A stretch of 64,000 nt of DNA from Paragonimus skrjabini miyazakii (lineage: Eukaryota > Platyhelminthes > Trematoda > Plagiorchiida > Troglotrematidae). Below are positions 46,270-59,259 of this stretch, piece after piece. The position numbers and the translations under genes were made by a program. Each line of letters starts with the position of its first letter. Position 1 is the stretch's first letter. Under the pieces are notes generated by a model. It ran no database searches. It was not told where the DNA came from and saw only the letters and a program-made list of their open reading frames with translations. The stretch lies in assembly GCA_014338405.1 (NCBI GenBank), contig JTDE01001316.1, positions 9,431 to 73,430 of the forward strand. The letters run 5' to 3'.

Positions 46270-49170
46270 ATATATACTGCGATTTGAGGAAACAACTCTA
46301 CGATTCTGGCACTGTTATTCACTCGAGTTTACATCTTGATAAAAATAGATTCGAACACTTCTTTCTTAGGATCTGTGATGATGTCGAAACCAAAAGTTAT
46401 AGTAAAGCTGTGATTGAAATTACAGTAAGCTCCAAACAGGAGCAATTTTTACACGTTTGGATCCCAGTACACGGTCGGTTTTGTCACTGTCAAACTCACT
46501 ACATCGGTAAAAATCTGTTGGCTTAACTGAAGTACGGTGTATATTCCTTGAGCCTGCATAGTTGAAATACCGTCAAGATAGAGCTCTTTGATATCCTCGC
46601 CGAAACTCTGGAGCAAACTATACACTCATACGTCGTCGCTGGCGATTTGTGTGCTTAGTTTAGATGACTTTATTCTAGCGAGAAACTGTTGAGTGATATG
46701 TTTGAGCACGATGCACTGGCTTTCATGAACGATTACTGCAAATATGCGCATCTCACCATCTTTATATTCTGGGTACTGCGTGCAACTACAGGGAGAAGCT
46801 ATGTATCACACGGAGATTGCTGTTTACTTATCACTCATGGGCACATCTCGATCATGCAGCAGTTACAAGTGGCATCGTTCTGTTAACGGCTGTCGTTCAC
46901 CCTTGAACAGTGACCTGTAATCAGTCGTGCTATTCTGAATGCCCGTTTCGTTTTACTACTTGATCCGAGGTTATACACTCATAAATACCGGGTAATTAGC
47001 CGGCGTTCAGGCAAAGAACTTCTGTTAGATGCTTGTCAGAGGGCACCAGCTATTATTCTGCCCACTTAGAGTCAGCTTGGAGGCCGGAAAACGGTGAGGA
47101 CAAACTATGGCAGCTACGAAACCCCACTGTGCAAGGGCATGTTCCGAGGAGGCTGTGCAATTATGACAGCCTGAGATTTCTGGCATGTCCTGTGCATAAA
47201 CATCGCTCAGTTCGGCAACTATCGAGAACGTATGCGCAAGTTGACCAAATTTCGTTCATGGACCGTGAACATCACGTGATTAGTGATGGAGCGAGTTTTG
47301 TATGGGGATAGCAGACAGCTACCCACCCTGATTTGCGGATGTGTTGTCCGCCGAATTGGTGAAGAACCGGATTCGCATATCACTAGACGGTGATGCCGAC
47401 AAATGGGTTTGGCGTTGTGAGAAACATTCAAGCTGACTTCAGCCAGACCATTTGGACTACGGAACTCGAATGGTTGGCTACTGCGTTTTAGACCGTCTTT
47501 TATCGGAGGCGGAAGTGACTCGGGAGCTTAAGTTTTTGAAACACAACAAAGCTCCTAGACTCGATCCACTCCCTCTTTCTCTTTTCACGGATGGTGTGAA
47601 GGGGTCGTTTTCGGAATTGACGTAGGTTTTGCAGTCTGTCTAGGCAACTAAAAATTTATCCCGTGATTGGATCTTATCATAATTTCTTCCTAGTGGGTGC
47701 CTGAAGTTTACGTAACAATCACTAGTGCATCCGCCTAACCCCTATCACGTCCAAGTTACTCCCTGGAAGTATATTGCGTCGTCTCACTGAAGCTGGGAAT
47801 ATTAGATACGTGACAAATGGGCTGGCTTCCAATCTGGCTTCTGGGTACGTTGGTGAAATGTTTACTCTGCAACTAGTCTTGGAGTATCGACACTCGTACA
47901 GGCCACCAACGGTTGTGTTCTTCTTAGAATTAACGGCTATCCTCAATTCGATTACCATTAACGTTCTCTGGGACTGCCTTCTTCGCGAAGTTCTAAACAA
48001 ATAATCAAACCTGGAAATTTACCTTTACAACTCACTCGAAAATTAGGGTAAGTGTATGGGGACCTACCTCGAATGTTCATCAGTTTTACTAGCGTTCTCC
48101 ATGGATGTCTGCTGTCCCCATTCTTCATAAACGTTGTCTTTGAAGACAATGTGTAAGATGCATTTCAAGCTGGGTCTGACAGTTCCAGCAACAGGTGCCG
48201 TGTACGTCAATGTTGCCCACTTTCTCCATTGCCGTATTATCGTGCAACAGTCGAAATATCTGTAGACAGTCTGAGGCGCTCACAAGATGTGGTCGTGGAC
48301 CTCTTGACTGATAGAGGGCTGAATGGTCTTCATTGTACTGATGATGGGGCGTTGTTGTTTGACAGTCTTCGAGCAGCACAGACAATAATCGACGCCACTT
48401 TCCGTTCTGCAGGTGGTTTGGAGCTTGCTTTGCAACCTCTGAGTGTGAGGTGCTTCTGAAAGACTGCTGTGATTACGTAGACTTAGTGTTAACTAATGAG
48501 ATTAGGGAGGTTGCTCTTTTCGTATACCTAGACAGCTATATCATTAACGACAGGGTACAGGGGACGATAGAGCATTTCGTATTTGTAAGTCTATGGTGAT
48601 GTTTACCAATCTGAAACATCCCTGATAACAGACTCCTCTTTGTGCAGCTTAAGGATCGTTATTATAAGGCAGCTGTGAGGATTTTGCTACTTTACGGCCC
48701 AGAAACTCGGCCACTCAGAGCAGAAGACTTAGACCGCCTTGGAGTATTTGATCACCGATGTATGCATTCGACCTGTCACGTTGGGTGGAACTAACGAGTA
48801 AGCGACGAGACGGGCACTTGTTAGTGTTTGTCAAACGAGTTCTTTCGTTCAGTCCTCACGTTTACACAGAGGTAGATGGTTAGGCTGTGTACCAAAGAAG
48901 CCAGCTGATCATCTGCCACATCGAGCGTTGTTTGTCAATATTGCGACCGATCAGCGTAAGGTGCAAGGTGGACAGTTGATCACCTGACATGGGGGATTTA
49001 ACTTGTTCACTAAGGTGTTGATCGCTTTAGGTTTGACTCATCTCCCGGATTAAGGTCCTCACGAGTCATAGAGTCGGTGGTTGGAAATTTTATATGAGAT
49101 GACTGCCAATTGGGCTCAATGATGCGAACGTTGTCGTTGTTTGACCTAGTTGTCAGTGAGGTAAGTTCAT
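46270..49170 (+). pseudogene. RTE-like non-LTR retrotransposon, nearly full coding length, heavily decayed
   Basis: The order of domains follows trematode RTE/SR2-type elements. The apurinic-type endonuclease part has YDSGTVIHSS (about 46300), WIPVHGRFC (about 46458-46484), SYVVAGDLCA (about 46630-46660) and SDMFEHDALAFMND (46689-46730). Next come an inter-domain linker and a 'KAPxxDxxP.SLF.DG' region (about 47545-47600), then the RT with RRLTEAGNIRY, LQLVLEYRHSYRPPTVVF and LWDCLLREVL (47774-48000), VYGDL and CTDDGALLFDSLRAAQTIID (48334-48393; the usual YADD is CTDD). The C-terminal domain has YYKAAVRILLLYGPETRPL and RAEDLDRLGVFDHRCM (about 48659-48765), GCVPKKP (about 48880) and the final SRWLEIL, WAQ and CERCRC (to about 49140). 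Numerous stops and frameshifts make it a pseudogene. Confidence 0.8.
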
Positions 49171-49299
49171 TTAATGGCGCGGGCAATGAAGGCCGTAAGA
49201 ACTGTGCTGCTGATGATGCCTTACTTTCACTTATGGTTCAACTGAATTATGTGAGCATCTTGATATGGAATACTTGTGTATAAGCATATTTGTTTAATG

Positions 49300-49910
49300 T
49301 GTAGGTCACCTTTTCTCCCTTTTTTATTCTTTTCTTCTCGTCTGGGGCTTGCTTTTTTCCACGGTTGTATAACAATTAACCAGCAACAGGAACAACTGAT
49401 ATATATTGCTGTTTTTGATGATGCTGATGACTATGAGAAGGATGGTCTTGAAGAGTCCAATTGGGCTAGTTGTCAGCTCACTCCCGGAACTAAGTTGATT
49501 TGTGTGAAGAATGCTGACGATGTAATCGACAGCATGTAGATCTTATTGAACCAGTTGTATGGTCAGTTTACTTTTTATGGAACACAGTCTGCATATTCAA
49601 AATGTGAAGTTTTACTTCATAGTTGAGCTGTTTCCACTCCCAAGTTTTTTGTGTGCAGGCAGTGCGCTAAAGAATGTGGACTGTTGTTTATACTTGGGTA
49701 GCACCGGCTTGTCCACTCGTAGTATTTCTTTTGAGATATATGAGCAAAAATGTCACCGCGCGTGCTGTTCCCGTCAGACTTTGTCGTTTTTGACGCCAGA
49801 ATGACGTGCGGTTATTGTTGTTGTTGAAGGAGAGTGCTTTTTATGTTTTGGCGCGGAACCATGTCTCGTTGGTGACAAAGACAGAAACAGACTTGTTTGA
49901 CCGTTATTGT
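49300..49910 (+). pseudogene. second RTE-like relic, RT palm fragment
   Basis: One frame reads SPFLPFLF ('CPLSPFLFN' block), then LTPGTKLICVKNADDVIDSM (49471-49536) at the place of the catalytic '..G.KL.DLEYADDV.LL', with YADD now NADD. After a frameshift come YSKCEVLLHS ('PSKCKVLLQ') and AGSALKNVDCCLYLGST with a following SISFEIYE (about 49650-49745), the 'G..LE.V..F.YLGS...G.....EI..R' block. RQNDVRL (about 49790) continues into the next domain. It begins abruptly 130 bp after the end of the larger RTE-like element, in the same orientation, and has no endonuclease part. It is therefore a separate 5'-truncated copy or a duplicated segment. Confidence 0.7.
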
Positions 49911-50379
49911 TTCCGTTTGTTTTCATCAATAGGTGACATGATTATAAACGCAACGTAGTTGTTCACCCATACGAATTTTGGAAAACTTAAGATGCTCGAC
50001 TTCTTGGTTAGGTATTCAATTTGCACAGTGTGCTTTAGTTGGGTCGCCTACTGTCCATGCTAGGTAAACGTTTGTTACACTGAACATTATTTACCGATAT
50101 GACTAGTGGTTGGGTAAAGCCACGAGGTATTTGATCAACTACATGGCCATAAAAGACCCCGATTATTCATTTGAGCAGTTCGTGCAATTATCACCGGCCT
50201 TTCTGAGGAGTTCATGTTTCCCAAAACTTTTCTCAACTCCTTCCGGGGTCAAGGTGGATACATGGTTGTTTGCAAGCCAATGTTAAAATAGCTGATGGAC
50301 TTTGGCCCATAGACGAAAGAAAGTTCGACAACTAAAAGACTAATTCACGCACCTTATTGCAACCCTGGTGACCGCGATA

Positions 50380-50529
50380 CCGTGATCTAGTAGTTGAGTG
50401 TTTGAACCACAGTGTGTCACTTATTTACGCGTCGTTGATTTGATTTTTCGGGGTGCATGGTGCTAGCGAGAGCTGACTTGGTCGAAACAGCTGTCTACGA
50501 CTTCCCCAGGGGTCACTGGGACCAACTGT
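50380..50529 (+). repeat. tRNA-derived SINE, second family (copy a)
   Basis: The A-box-like TGATCTAGTAGTTGAGTG (50383-50400; compare TGGTCTAGTGGTTAAGTG of tRNA heads) is followed about 35 bases later by a B-box-like GATTTGATTTTTCGGGG with GTGCATGG after it. The unit ends in GTCACTGGGACCAACTG (50512-50528). The same order of pieces occurs at 61087-61233 (+) and 60911-61045 (-). Three copies with the same architecture support a repeat family. Each copy is strongly diverged and the ends are approximate. Confidence 0.45.
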
Positions 50530-53029
50530 TTACATTCTTGTAGTCACTGAAATCGCTGATAAGACGGGCTCTGTGACTTGGCAAATTTTTTCACTTTTTT
50601 TCTGTTCATTTTTTTTATTCTCAGATATTTCACGTTACTGTTATGATGATCGACGATTCGCGCCACAGTGCCTTCTGAACAGACTGGTGGTCGTTATATA
50701 TAATTAATGAGTGATTTGTAATTTCCATTTGTTAGGCTTTCAAGTTTGACGAACTTTTGAGTTTTACTGTTCCACTGTATACTAAAGCACACTACCCTGC
50801 ATACGTTCCTTAAAATAAAATTCAACTATGAGAATCTAGGTTGTGTCTAACATTCGAACTAGCCAGCAAGTTGAGATAGAAGTGTGGCGGTATAGTTGTT
50901 AACAACGAATACGTTTATTTGACACCCTTGATTTGCTGTGCCGCTGGTCACAACCATAATAATGAGCCATATTAGTTGAGCTATCGCATCTACCTTAAAT
51001 AACAGGCTTTGATGAAACCGACTTACATTTTTATTTTTCGTACAGCTTATAACAGATACATACTTAACTTATAATGTTATAGTAAATTGTTCGGAAGTGT
51101 TGTTAGGACACATATTCCAATTGTTTTTATGTTGTCTCCAAATGGTTTCCTGCCTGTCAAACTTCGAATCAGTTTGCGTTTTGAGTTGGTCGACGCATTT
51201 TTGTTGGAGGATACAATATTTGTTCTACCTATATATTTGAAATGTATTAAACCGGTCTTCCTGTGTACCAGTGTGATAGTGCACATTGGTGCGTCGTTGA
51301 CACTTTAAAAAAGTCGTTGATCGTATTAAGTAGCATGTCATTATTTTTCGGATTGTTCACTAACATCTGTTTATAGTTGGTTTCTGAAAGCTTGAAATAA
51401 GAAACGGCCTTGATGTTTCTTTGCCTCCAGCTGCTATTATTATTCTTTTGAGACCGAAGAAATTTAGTTGTCTGCTGACAGTATGACAATGTTCAACTCG
51501 AACAGCAGTCCACGATGCGAATGTCACAGCAAGAAATGGCAATGAACAACTATTGATGTGAGTCATCATTTATAAACAGATAGTCACCTGGAGGATTCAC
51601 GGAGTACACCAACCAGATTGGCTATCTTGTCTTGTAGCAAAATATTAAGGACAAAGCTACCATGAGGCATATCGTTGTCAACTTTTTGCCTGATTTAGGA
51701 TAATTAGGTTTACAGGGATTGTGAGGGTTTTAATGAGATGCATACGTAAAACTGGGGGGAAATCAAAACATATGGAAAATTGACGATATTTATTTATAAT
51801 CTATAAACAAAAATGAAAAATGAGTTATTTGCCAATTATCGACGACCTAGCGAAGGTTTGTTATCAGGTAAATGCGACCCTGCTCATAGTTTATTTTCAC
51901 TATTCCGAAAATACACGCTGTCGTTTAGCTTGTCAGCAAAGATGGAAGTTCTTTTCTTAGAATTTAACATACAAAGTTGTGAGAACGTTAGCTCTGTAAC
52001 TGTACTCAACCAATTAACTGAACTTCAACACTTGACAGACAAGCTCTGTTTCTTTATGTACCACCCAAAGCATATATAACACAGTAAATGTGAACATGTT
52101 TCCACGACAGGATTGGATATTCCCTAATACGCTAAACCTATTTCACTTTGTTGACAATCGGATAACGAGATAGAATCTCTGACGAAGCTTTTCGTCCACT
52201 TGGTCGATTCTGGTTACTGAGTCAGTTTGAATCTCGACCTCATACTGATCTAATGCATCATGTGTTCATACTCAAGGTGTGCAAGTCACCTCTTGGCAGC
52301 TACAGTAACTTTTTGTAGTCGGTCGCATAGTTGGAGTTTTTGCACAACCGTTCACATGTTCTTGGCCGGTCATTGTGGTAACAAACAGTTTTTCACCACG
52401 GTAATCCCAAGGTGATTCTAGTTTCACAGTTTACTAAGGATGATGCATTGCTATCTTGATTATACTTCGAAAACAAGCAAGTTCACCATCTTCATACATT
52501 GAGAAGTGTGATTTGGTTCCATGAAAAGTCAACACCGCAATGTTCATCTTATTTTTCATTTAAACTAAACCTGGAAACGCCGACAACAATCGCGTTTGCT
52601 CATCGTCTAACCTCACGTCTAGATTTGTTCTGTTTGTTTAAGTCGACTCCGGATTATCTTTGAAGAAGTGAACATTGAGATGTGACAGTGTTCCACACAA
52701 ATACATGCGTAATTGTGGGAATTCATATGCACGGAGCTGTCAAAGCATTTGTCAACTGTCATAGATACATGAAATAATATAAACCAATTGCGTTGATTTA
52801 TAAGGAAATCAAGATTCGCGTGGGTTTTGTGAGAAATTAGTATGTTACCTTTTCATTAACGTTGTAGACGCACTCAGGTGTTTTACCATTCCCTCTGACA
52901 CGGGATTATTTTTGTATGACTGGTGGAGGTGAACCAATGAAGGTGGCATAGTCGACATCAGTAAATTTGGCTGCTTCCTCCATTGTTCGTTTTTATCCCT
53001 GTTTGAATCCAATTGAATAAACGTAGGCC

Positions 53030-53100
53030 AATTGAGATTTTAACCCGCACCCTTCTGTAAAAAGAACCAGGGGCTCTATCCCCTACGAGGCCAGTGTGAG
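53030..53100 (-). repeat. tRNA-like sequence (tRNA-derived SINE or tRNA pseudogene)
   Basis: On the minus strand TGGCCTCGTAGGGG resembles an A-box. It is followed by a D-arm-like hairpin GGGG-ATAGAG-CCCC, an anticodon-arm-like TTCT-TTTTAC-AGAA, then GCGGGTTAAAATCTC resembling a T-arm/B-box. The B-box deviates from GGTTCRANTCC and the acceptor stem does not close, so it is not a working tRNA gene. It is probably the head of an old SINE. Confidence 0.4.
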
Positions 53101-56100
53101 CCTGATGGTTGCTAACAGCTAAAACTGGTAGTGAGATGGATCCTGCTCGTTTGGTTGTATCACAAGAAGTTACATATTGGCAGTAATGTCCGGTAGTTTT
53201 TAATATGTTTGAGTGAATCGGAAGGTACGCTAGTTCTCTATTAGTATATCAGAAAGATTCATCATTTCTTCACTACTTTTGAACAAACTTTGTGTCTTTT
53301 TGAGCAGGTTGCTTATAACACCAAGTTCGAAACTTATGAGACAGAAGTTTTATATTCCACTTACGATTTATTGATAATGCTTTGTTTGACGATCCTATAT
53401 TGATGTCAACTAGAGCACTTCGAAAGGAGGCATTGGACTTTTGTTTACCTGAGAGTACTGCTCATTAGTTGTACATGTCTGTTCTTGGCGGAACTTAAAT
53501 CGCAGTCGTGGTGCTCTTAAAGCTGCCATATCGGTCGCTAATCTTTTGGTCACGCCTTTCCTACCACAGTTTGTCGAATTTCCATTTTATTTCCTCAGAG
53601 CACCTTACAGTTTCGTAGGGTAGTTATGTGATCTACTGTAGACTGTGTTTCCTGACGAATCAGTTGAACTCATTGACCACTGCTCAACCGATTACTTGTC
53701 CTTGTGGTGGAAGGGTGTGACGATCCAAGTTGGTCAGCGATCTCACTTGTTTAGCAACGGTCACCGAACCGAGGCTACTCATTGTGAAATGGGGCTAATA
53801 GGGATTCAGCTGATTTGCCTACGAAAGTGACCGATACTCCGATGGAACTAGATGGAACCTTGATGGGGTGTGATGGGGAAAGGTATTGAAATGGGGGGGA
53901 GTTACATATGATTACCCGAATACGGTTAGATTGTTCATATAAACTCTTTACCTACCCATCGGAAATATATAATAGTCATCATCTCCACACTAGGAAATTA
54001 TGCATCAGTTTCATTTTGGGCAGTAGTTTCCCCATTATCAGGCCGACAACAGTCATTTTATGCAACAAGAGGACAAATCCTAACAGACATTCACATGGAA
54101 GCCTTTACAGAAACAGCGTTATAGAAACCAAGTTGGGTCAGTATCTAGAAATAGGAAAAGTATTCAGAACAAAACAATGCCGTTGCCTCAGTTTGCCATG
54201 GTGTCTTTGAACTGTAGCGCTGGTCAACAACTTACCGTGATTGCAGACCAATATGCAGCATCACCTAATCAGTATCACAGTTTTTCGGCCGACTTACCGA
54301 CAATCTGGGTGTCGTTTTATTAATGTGTGACCAAACTCACTGCATTTCATGTTGTAGTTGCTCCTTCTAAATTTTTCCCATGAGAGACCGAACTGGATGC
54401 CCTCGAAAAGAGAAGACTTCAACGTTTCAAATAATGCAGTTGAGCATACACGGGATCACCAAAAGGCTCTCTATTGATCGCTAGGTATGCTATTATGTGT
54501 TACAAGAGAAAACCGAATGACATTGCAGAAGTAAAGCACAACAGATGACGAGTCGACTGACTGATATTATGATTTACTTTTGATTCAGCATGCGCTTTGG
54601 AACTTACATTGACGCTTAAACTCAATGTTTCTAAGCAAACTATCACGGACACACCAACTGATATACGTCAAAAGTTGTTTTTTGGATTCACCTATCAAAT
54701 TTGGCTGGTTTTATGTGTGTTTGAGATTCTTATCTGATGCATCAGATGATTGTCCGAGTATGAAGTGTGCTTTCACTTACAAATTAACAAAAGACGTCAA
54801 CTGATTTTTTGGGTGGCAGCATTTAACTTATGGGTAAATGGATATATTAATTGAGAATCAATATATTGGGTATCACTTTCCGGCAATGAAATGGTCACTA
54901 CTACTGGTCATTTGCTCAACTAGCCAACGGTTTGTAATTTTCCAACTAAATAATACCTCAGTTTCTACGTCGCATGACACAAAGGCATATATATCGAATA
55001 TAGAGACCAAGGGTTCTCGATTGGCCAGCCAGTAACCCTGCTGTGAATCCGATTGATCCTCCGTGGAGCTTATTAATAACTAAGATGTATAATCGAAACT
55101 ATCTTTATAACGGCTTTTGCTGTTGTCACAGTCCACTCTGTCGCGTCACTGGTTGCTGATAAGCGGAATCAGGGTAACCTAGTTTTTTAAACTTGATCAT
55201 TTTGTCAGAATTTTTTGACTTAATGGATGACCGCCAAAAAAATTAAACACCCCAGCAGCCTGTTACCTGTTGGCGCAAATTGTAACTGTGTATCGTCTTC
55301 ATATGTTTAGCACTACCGCACATAATCAGTTGTTCCAGGGTGTTGCCCACTGTATGCAGATTAGTTCTACAGTGTAATGTTTTCGGAGCTTGTACAGCCC
55401 AAATAATGAGGGATTAGTTCACATTACATTTACAGCTCTGTTCTTCTGGATACCTCACAATGTTAGTCAATGCTGAATTTACTTCCGCGTGTGTCTGCAC
55501 CAAACCATACACCTGTTTGTGTAAGAGTGGGATCTTGTTTTCTTTGCCTTAACTACCAAATGAAACGGGTACAGTACGTACTACTTTTTATTTTTATAGA
55601 TAACCCGCCCTCAACTCACCGAGTCGACAAGCTTAGGTAACGGTGAAAAATAAGGAACTCATATCTGGTTCTCAGTGGGAAGCATTTGTCGCTTAATTAT
55701 ATTTGTCTCTGTCACAAACCCTGAAAGCATAGACTAAATTGTGTGACAAAACGGTTAGATAAGCGGTTTCAGGATTTCGTACTATTATACTGGATTAGGG
55801 CACCCATCCAACCTCAGCTTCACCTTCCCTGAAAGCTTCTGACTAGGACGATCTCATTGTGCATTTGGTAAAAACATGATGAAGCACCAATGAGTGTTCT
55901 AGCCTGTTCGCTATAATTAGTTTTGACGACTGACAAGTCAATTGATGCGAATCTAGTTTTGATCCCTTATTTAAGAAGGGAGATGTGAAAACTGTAAAAG
56001 AATTAGCTTGTTCTCTGCCATCAGTATAGTTTTGGTATCCGCCATACACCGACCACTCACTGTAGACCTTGAGATAGAACGAACTGGTTTCCGTTCAGGA

Positions 56101-59100
56101 CGTAGGTGCGTTGATTAGAATTTTGCTTTTCGTTAAACTATGCAAGAGCGTCTGCGCGTGACCATCCAGCAGCTGCCATTAGTTTTGGTCACAGTAATAC
56201 ATTCGAGTTAGCTGATATATTTGTACTTTTGGAATTCCATTATATGCACTGTTATGTTGACCGAGTATGTATGTCATATCAGAACTGTCCAACAATCCAG
56301 ACTAAACATGGTTACCGATAAGATTGTCCATCTGTTTTTACTATTACCTGGCCTCATCAAATAAAAGCAACGGTGGACTGGTTCTATTTTTGAAAGATAG
56401 CAAACATTATGTTCCACTTGACAAGAAAGAGACTGGACTATGTTGAGGACAAAAGTTGTTGATAGAAAGCATTTAATGTTTCAATCCGATGTAACTCATT
56501 CATACTGGGTCATGAATCACACAGCAGTGAGTTCAAATCTCCCTACAGCAGTTGCTTCTTCCTTAGGTATGAAATGCCTGTTATATCTAGTTTGTGAAAC
56601 AAACACTACGGATGAAAAGTCTGGGAACTTTCTTCCGCTCTGCTTGTTCGTTTGCGGTACGCTTCACGGTGTCGAAGTGCATACTGTTGACTAAAGACTT
56701 CGACAACTCTGTCAGTTCTAGCTCGGTCAGCACGGTTCTAGAAGTTGCTGGCAAGTAAGCGTACCGCTTGTTTTTTATTCAAACACGCGTTGTTTCGTTA
56801 TCAACTAATTTGATGCCTAGTTTATTTAATTAGAAACTGCCCCTTGTGATTTCTTTCTTTTTTGTTGGTTAGCATAGTTAGGTACTAAACTGGCGGTGAT
56901 ATTTTCGCCAACAGTGGCTTTGAACTAACTGCGCGATTTGCGAAAATTTGCCGTTAGTTTGTCTGTCGTATGTGGGCATTTTTCATGAGATTCTGCCTGT
57001 GGTTGGAATAGGTATCAAAAACTGTTGCTATATTTATAGTTTCAAACTTTGTTGTGTCTTCGATTGTCAGTGTGATGATGCTTGAACATTCGTCAGTAAA
57101 CATATCAAAGTGTTACGTATACATGTTCTCTTCACATTCTCTTGTTCCGTATCGTGTATTTCGGCCGCATGTGTGCTAGTTCACTACTCTGTTTAAGTGA
57201 GTAGGAGTTCGGTAGTATACATAACGCCATCACTTCAGTAAATACGTTTGCTGGCTGTCACAATCGGACAGATTCCGCCTACCGGCTAGCTGCCTAATGT
57301 CATTCCATAAAATCATGCCAACGTATTTTAATTTTTCATCTAAAATAGTGTTCGCCATTTATACAATTATTAATTTCACATCAGTTCGAGGTTAAACATT
57401 CTCGCAATCTTTTGTGACTGACGAACAGGAAATTACGAAATTGTGACTTTTTGGTCCCGGCATCTAAATATTTGGCTGCGTTGCAAACAAGGCTGAATGT
57501 TAACCACTCACTAGAATGTTTTTTTGAGAAGCATACAGTTGTTGGGCTGACTAATATGACGGTATTTAAATCCCTTGGGAGGCTCTAGAAAGCTCAAACG
57601 AGGGGTTGACTTTTTAAAGGGCTGCATGGTTGTTCACCGGACTATGACGATCTGAAGTTAGCCGGTTTGTTTATCACATTCAAATTTTAGCGGTGGTGAA
57701 CCATAATTGTACAGTTTGCTTCCGTTTTTACTCTACCTTAAAGACCTTTGGTCGGAAATGCCTACGAAAAGATAACATGCTCGTCGGATTAGTGTCGCAT
57801 CTAACACTTAGTTCACGGTCTAATCAGGTTCAACAGGGAAATTTTCCTTCAATGTTGAGGGAGTATTCTGCTGGTTTATCAAGTGAGCCAGCCAGTACGA
57901 ATGGTCCACTCTTATATCACCGGGCATCTACTGACCACGTCAAATTTGACATCCCAAGTTTGGAGCCATGTAGGGAGTTTGTGTGGTCGTGAGCTTAGTT
58001 TCTGCTTTTCACGTTGTCCGTGGAAGGTAGACAGCTTTGATTTGACTGCTGTGATAACGGACCCCATGGACTGATAAGCTATTGAATGCCCTTCAGTATA
58101 CTCGATTTGGGTCATTCAAGCAAACGACCGGTCTTTTCATCTTGGAGTTAGCGTACTGATCTCATATTTAATGTATACCATCCCGTAAGTGTTCAAGTGT
58201 TGTGAACCACATGATCTACACACCCGCCAAATGTTAGGCTAATGCGTAATATGAGGGCTATACCAAAGATTGATTAGCAACCTATTACTAACCGACAAAA
58301 CCTACTTGTTTGCATTAATAGCTGAACTTCTCATTTACCGGTGGACTAGCCTAGGATTGTATCCATTTCAACATTCGTTTATGACTATCACCAGCAGAAA
58401 TCTTTAAAAGCTTGATTAGTTGACTGGCCTGTATATCCATCAGATGAGACATTTTTGACTAACGGTTGTGATAAAATGGCAAGAGCAACCTTAATTCTGT
58501 TTTCGATAAAAAGCTTTTATTCCCTTTCAGAAGTTCACTTCCGTTGGTTTTATCCGCTCTTCTGCAGCCATGGCAACATTCATATGGGTAGCGAGTATAG
58601 ACTCGAAAGTGTCAATTGGTTAGCAAATTGTACGATTACCAAAGACCACGCATACCATTTTGTCGTGCCTTGCACTTTATGCTTGTGATGCAAAGTCGGA
58701 TGATAAGTTTTTGTCCATGCACTTACTGAAATTTTTTAAAATTTTACTTGAATTTAGTGACCAGTATCTGAAAGCCGGCAGTACAAAACTAAAACAATTC
58801 AAAACCATTGTTTGTCTTTGGTCCGTCTGTGTAGTTCGGCCATGTTACGTACAGATTCGCTTTCGTTTTCTCGATATTGTTTCTCCAATGAGACCGTATA
58901 ACATTATTGAATGTAGTAGCCTGCCTTGGAATAAACTCATATTCAGAAATTCCGTATTGTTTGAAAAATCATGTAATTTTCACCGCCACTTTAAAACACC
59001 TTGTATAATTGCAATAAGTTGTAAGATCGTGCATACATGGTAGATTTATTTTTATGTAGGGCAAAACTTTGAGATCTAGCCAGTCAGTCTAGTGGTTTGT

Positions 59101-59159
59101 AATTTTTTATGCAAATGACCCTTCGTTATATTTCCAGACGTACTTCGTCTGCTTATTAA

Positions 59160-59259
59160 NNNNNNNNNNNNNNNNNNNNNNNNNNNNNNNNNNNNNNNNN
59201 NNNNNNNNNNNNNNNNNNNNNNNNNNNNNNNNNNNNNNNNNNNNNNNNNNNNNNNNNNN
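59160..59259. other. assembly gap (100 N)
   Basis: Exactly 100 N, the same placeholder length as the gap near 40.5 kb. Confidence 0.99.

Noticed and set aside
50470..50500. GCTGACTTGGTCGAAACAGCTGTC, hammerhead-like at first sight
   Set aside because: The spacing between CTGA and GAAAC leaves no room for stem II, and the core GA after CTGAN is missing. It is treated as the body of a second-family SINE.
51077..51286. Minus-strand frame containing KYIGRTN, reminiscent of the GIY-YIG core
   Set aside because: The flanking conserved cysteine, tyrosine and REH-type residues of PLE endonucleases are missing, so the short match is not significant.
58660..59043. 127-codon plus-strand frame just before the second gap
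   Set aside because: No recognisable domain or splice context; its composition resembles other chance frames.
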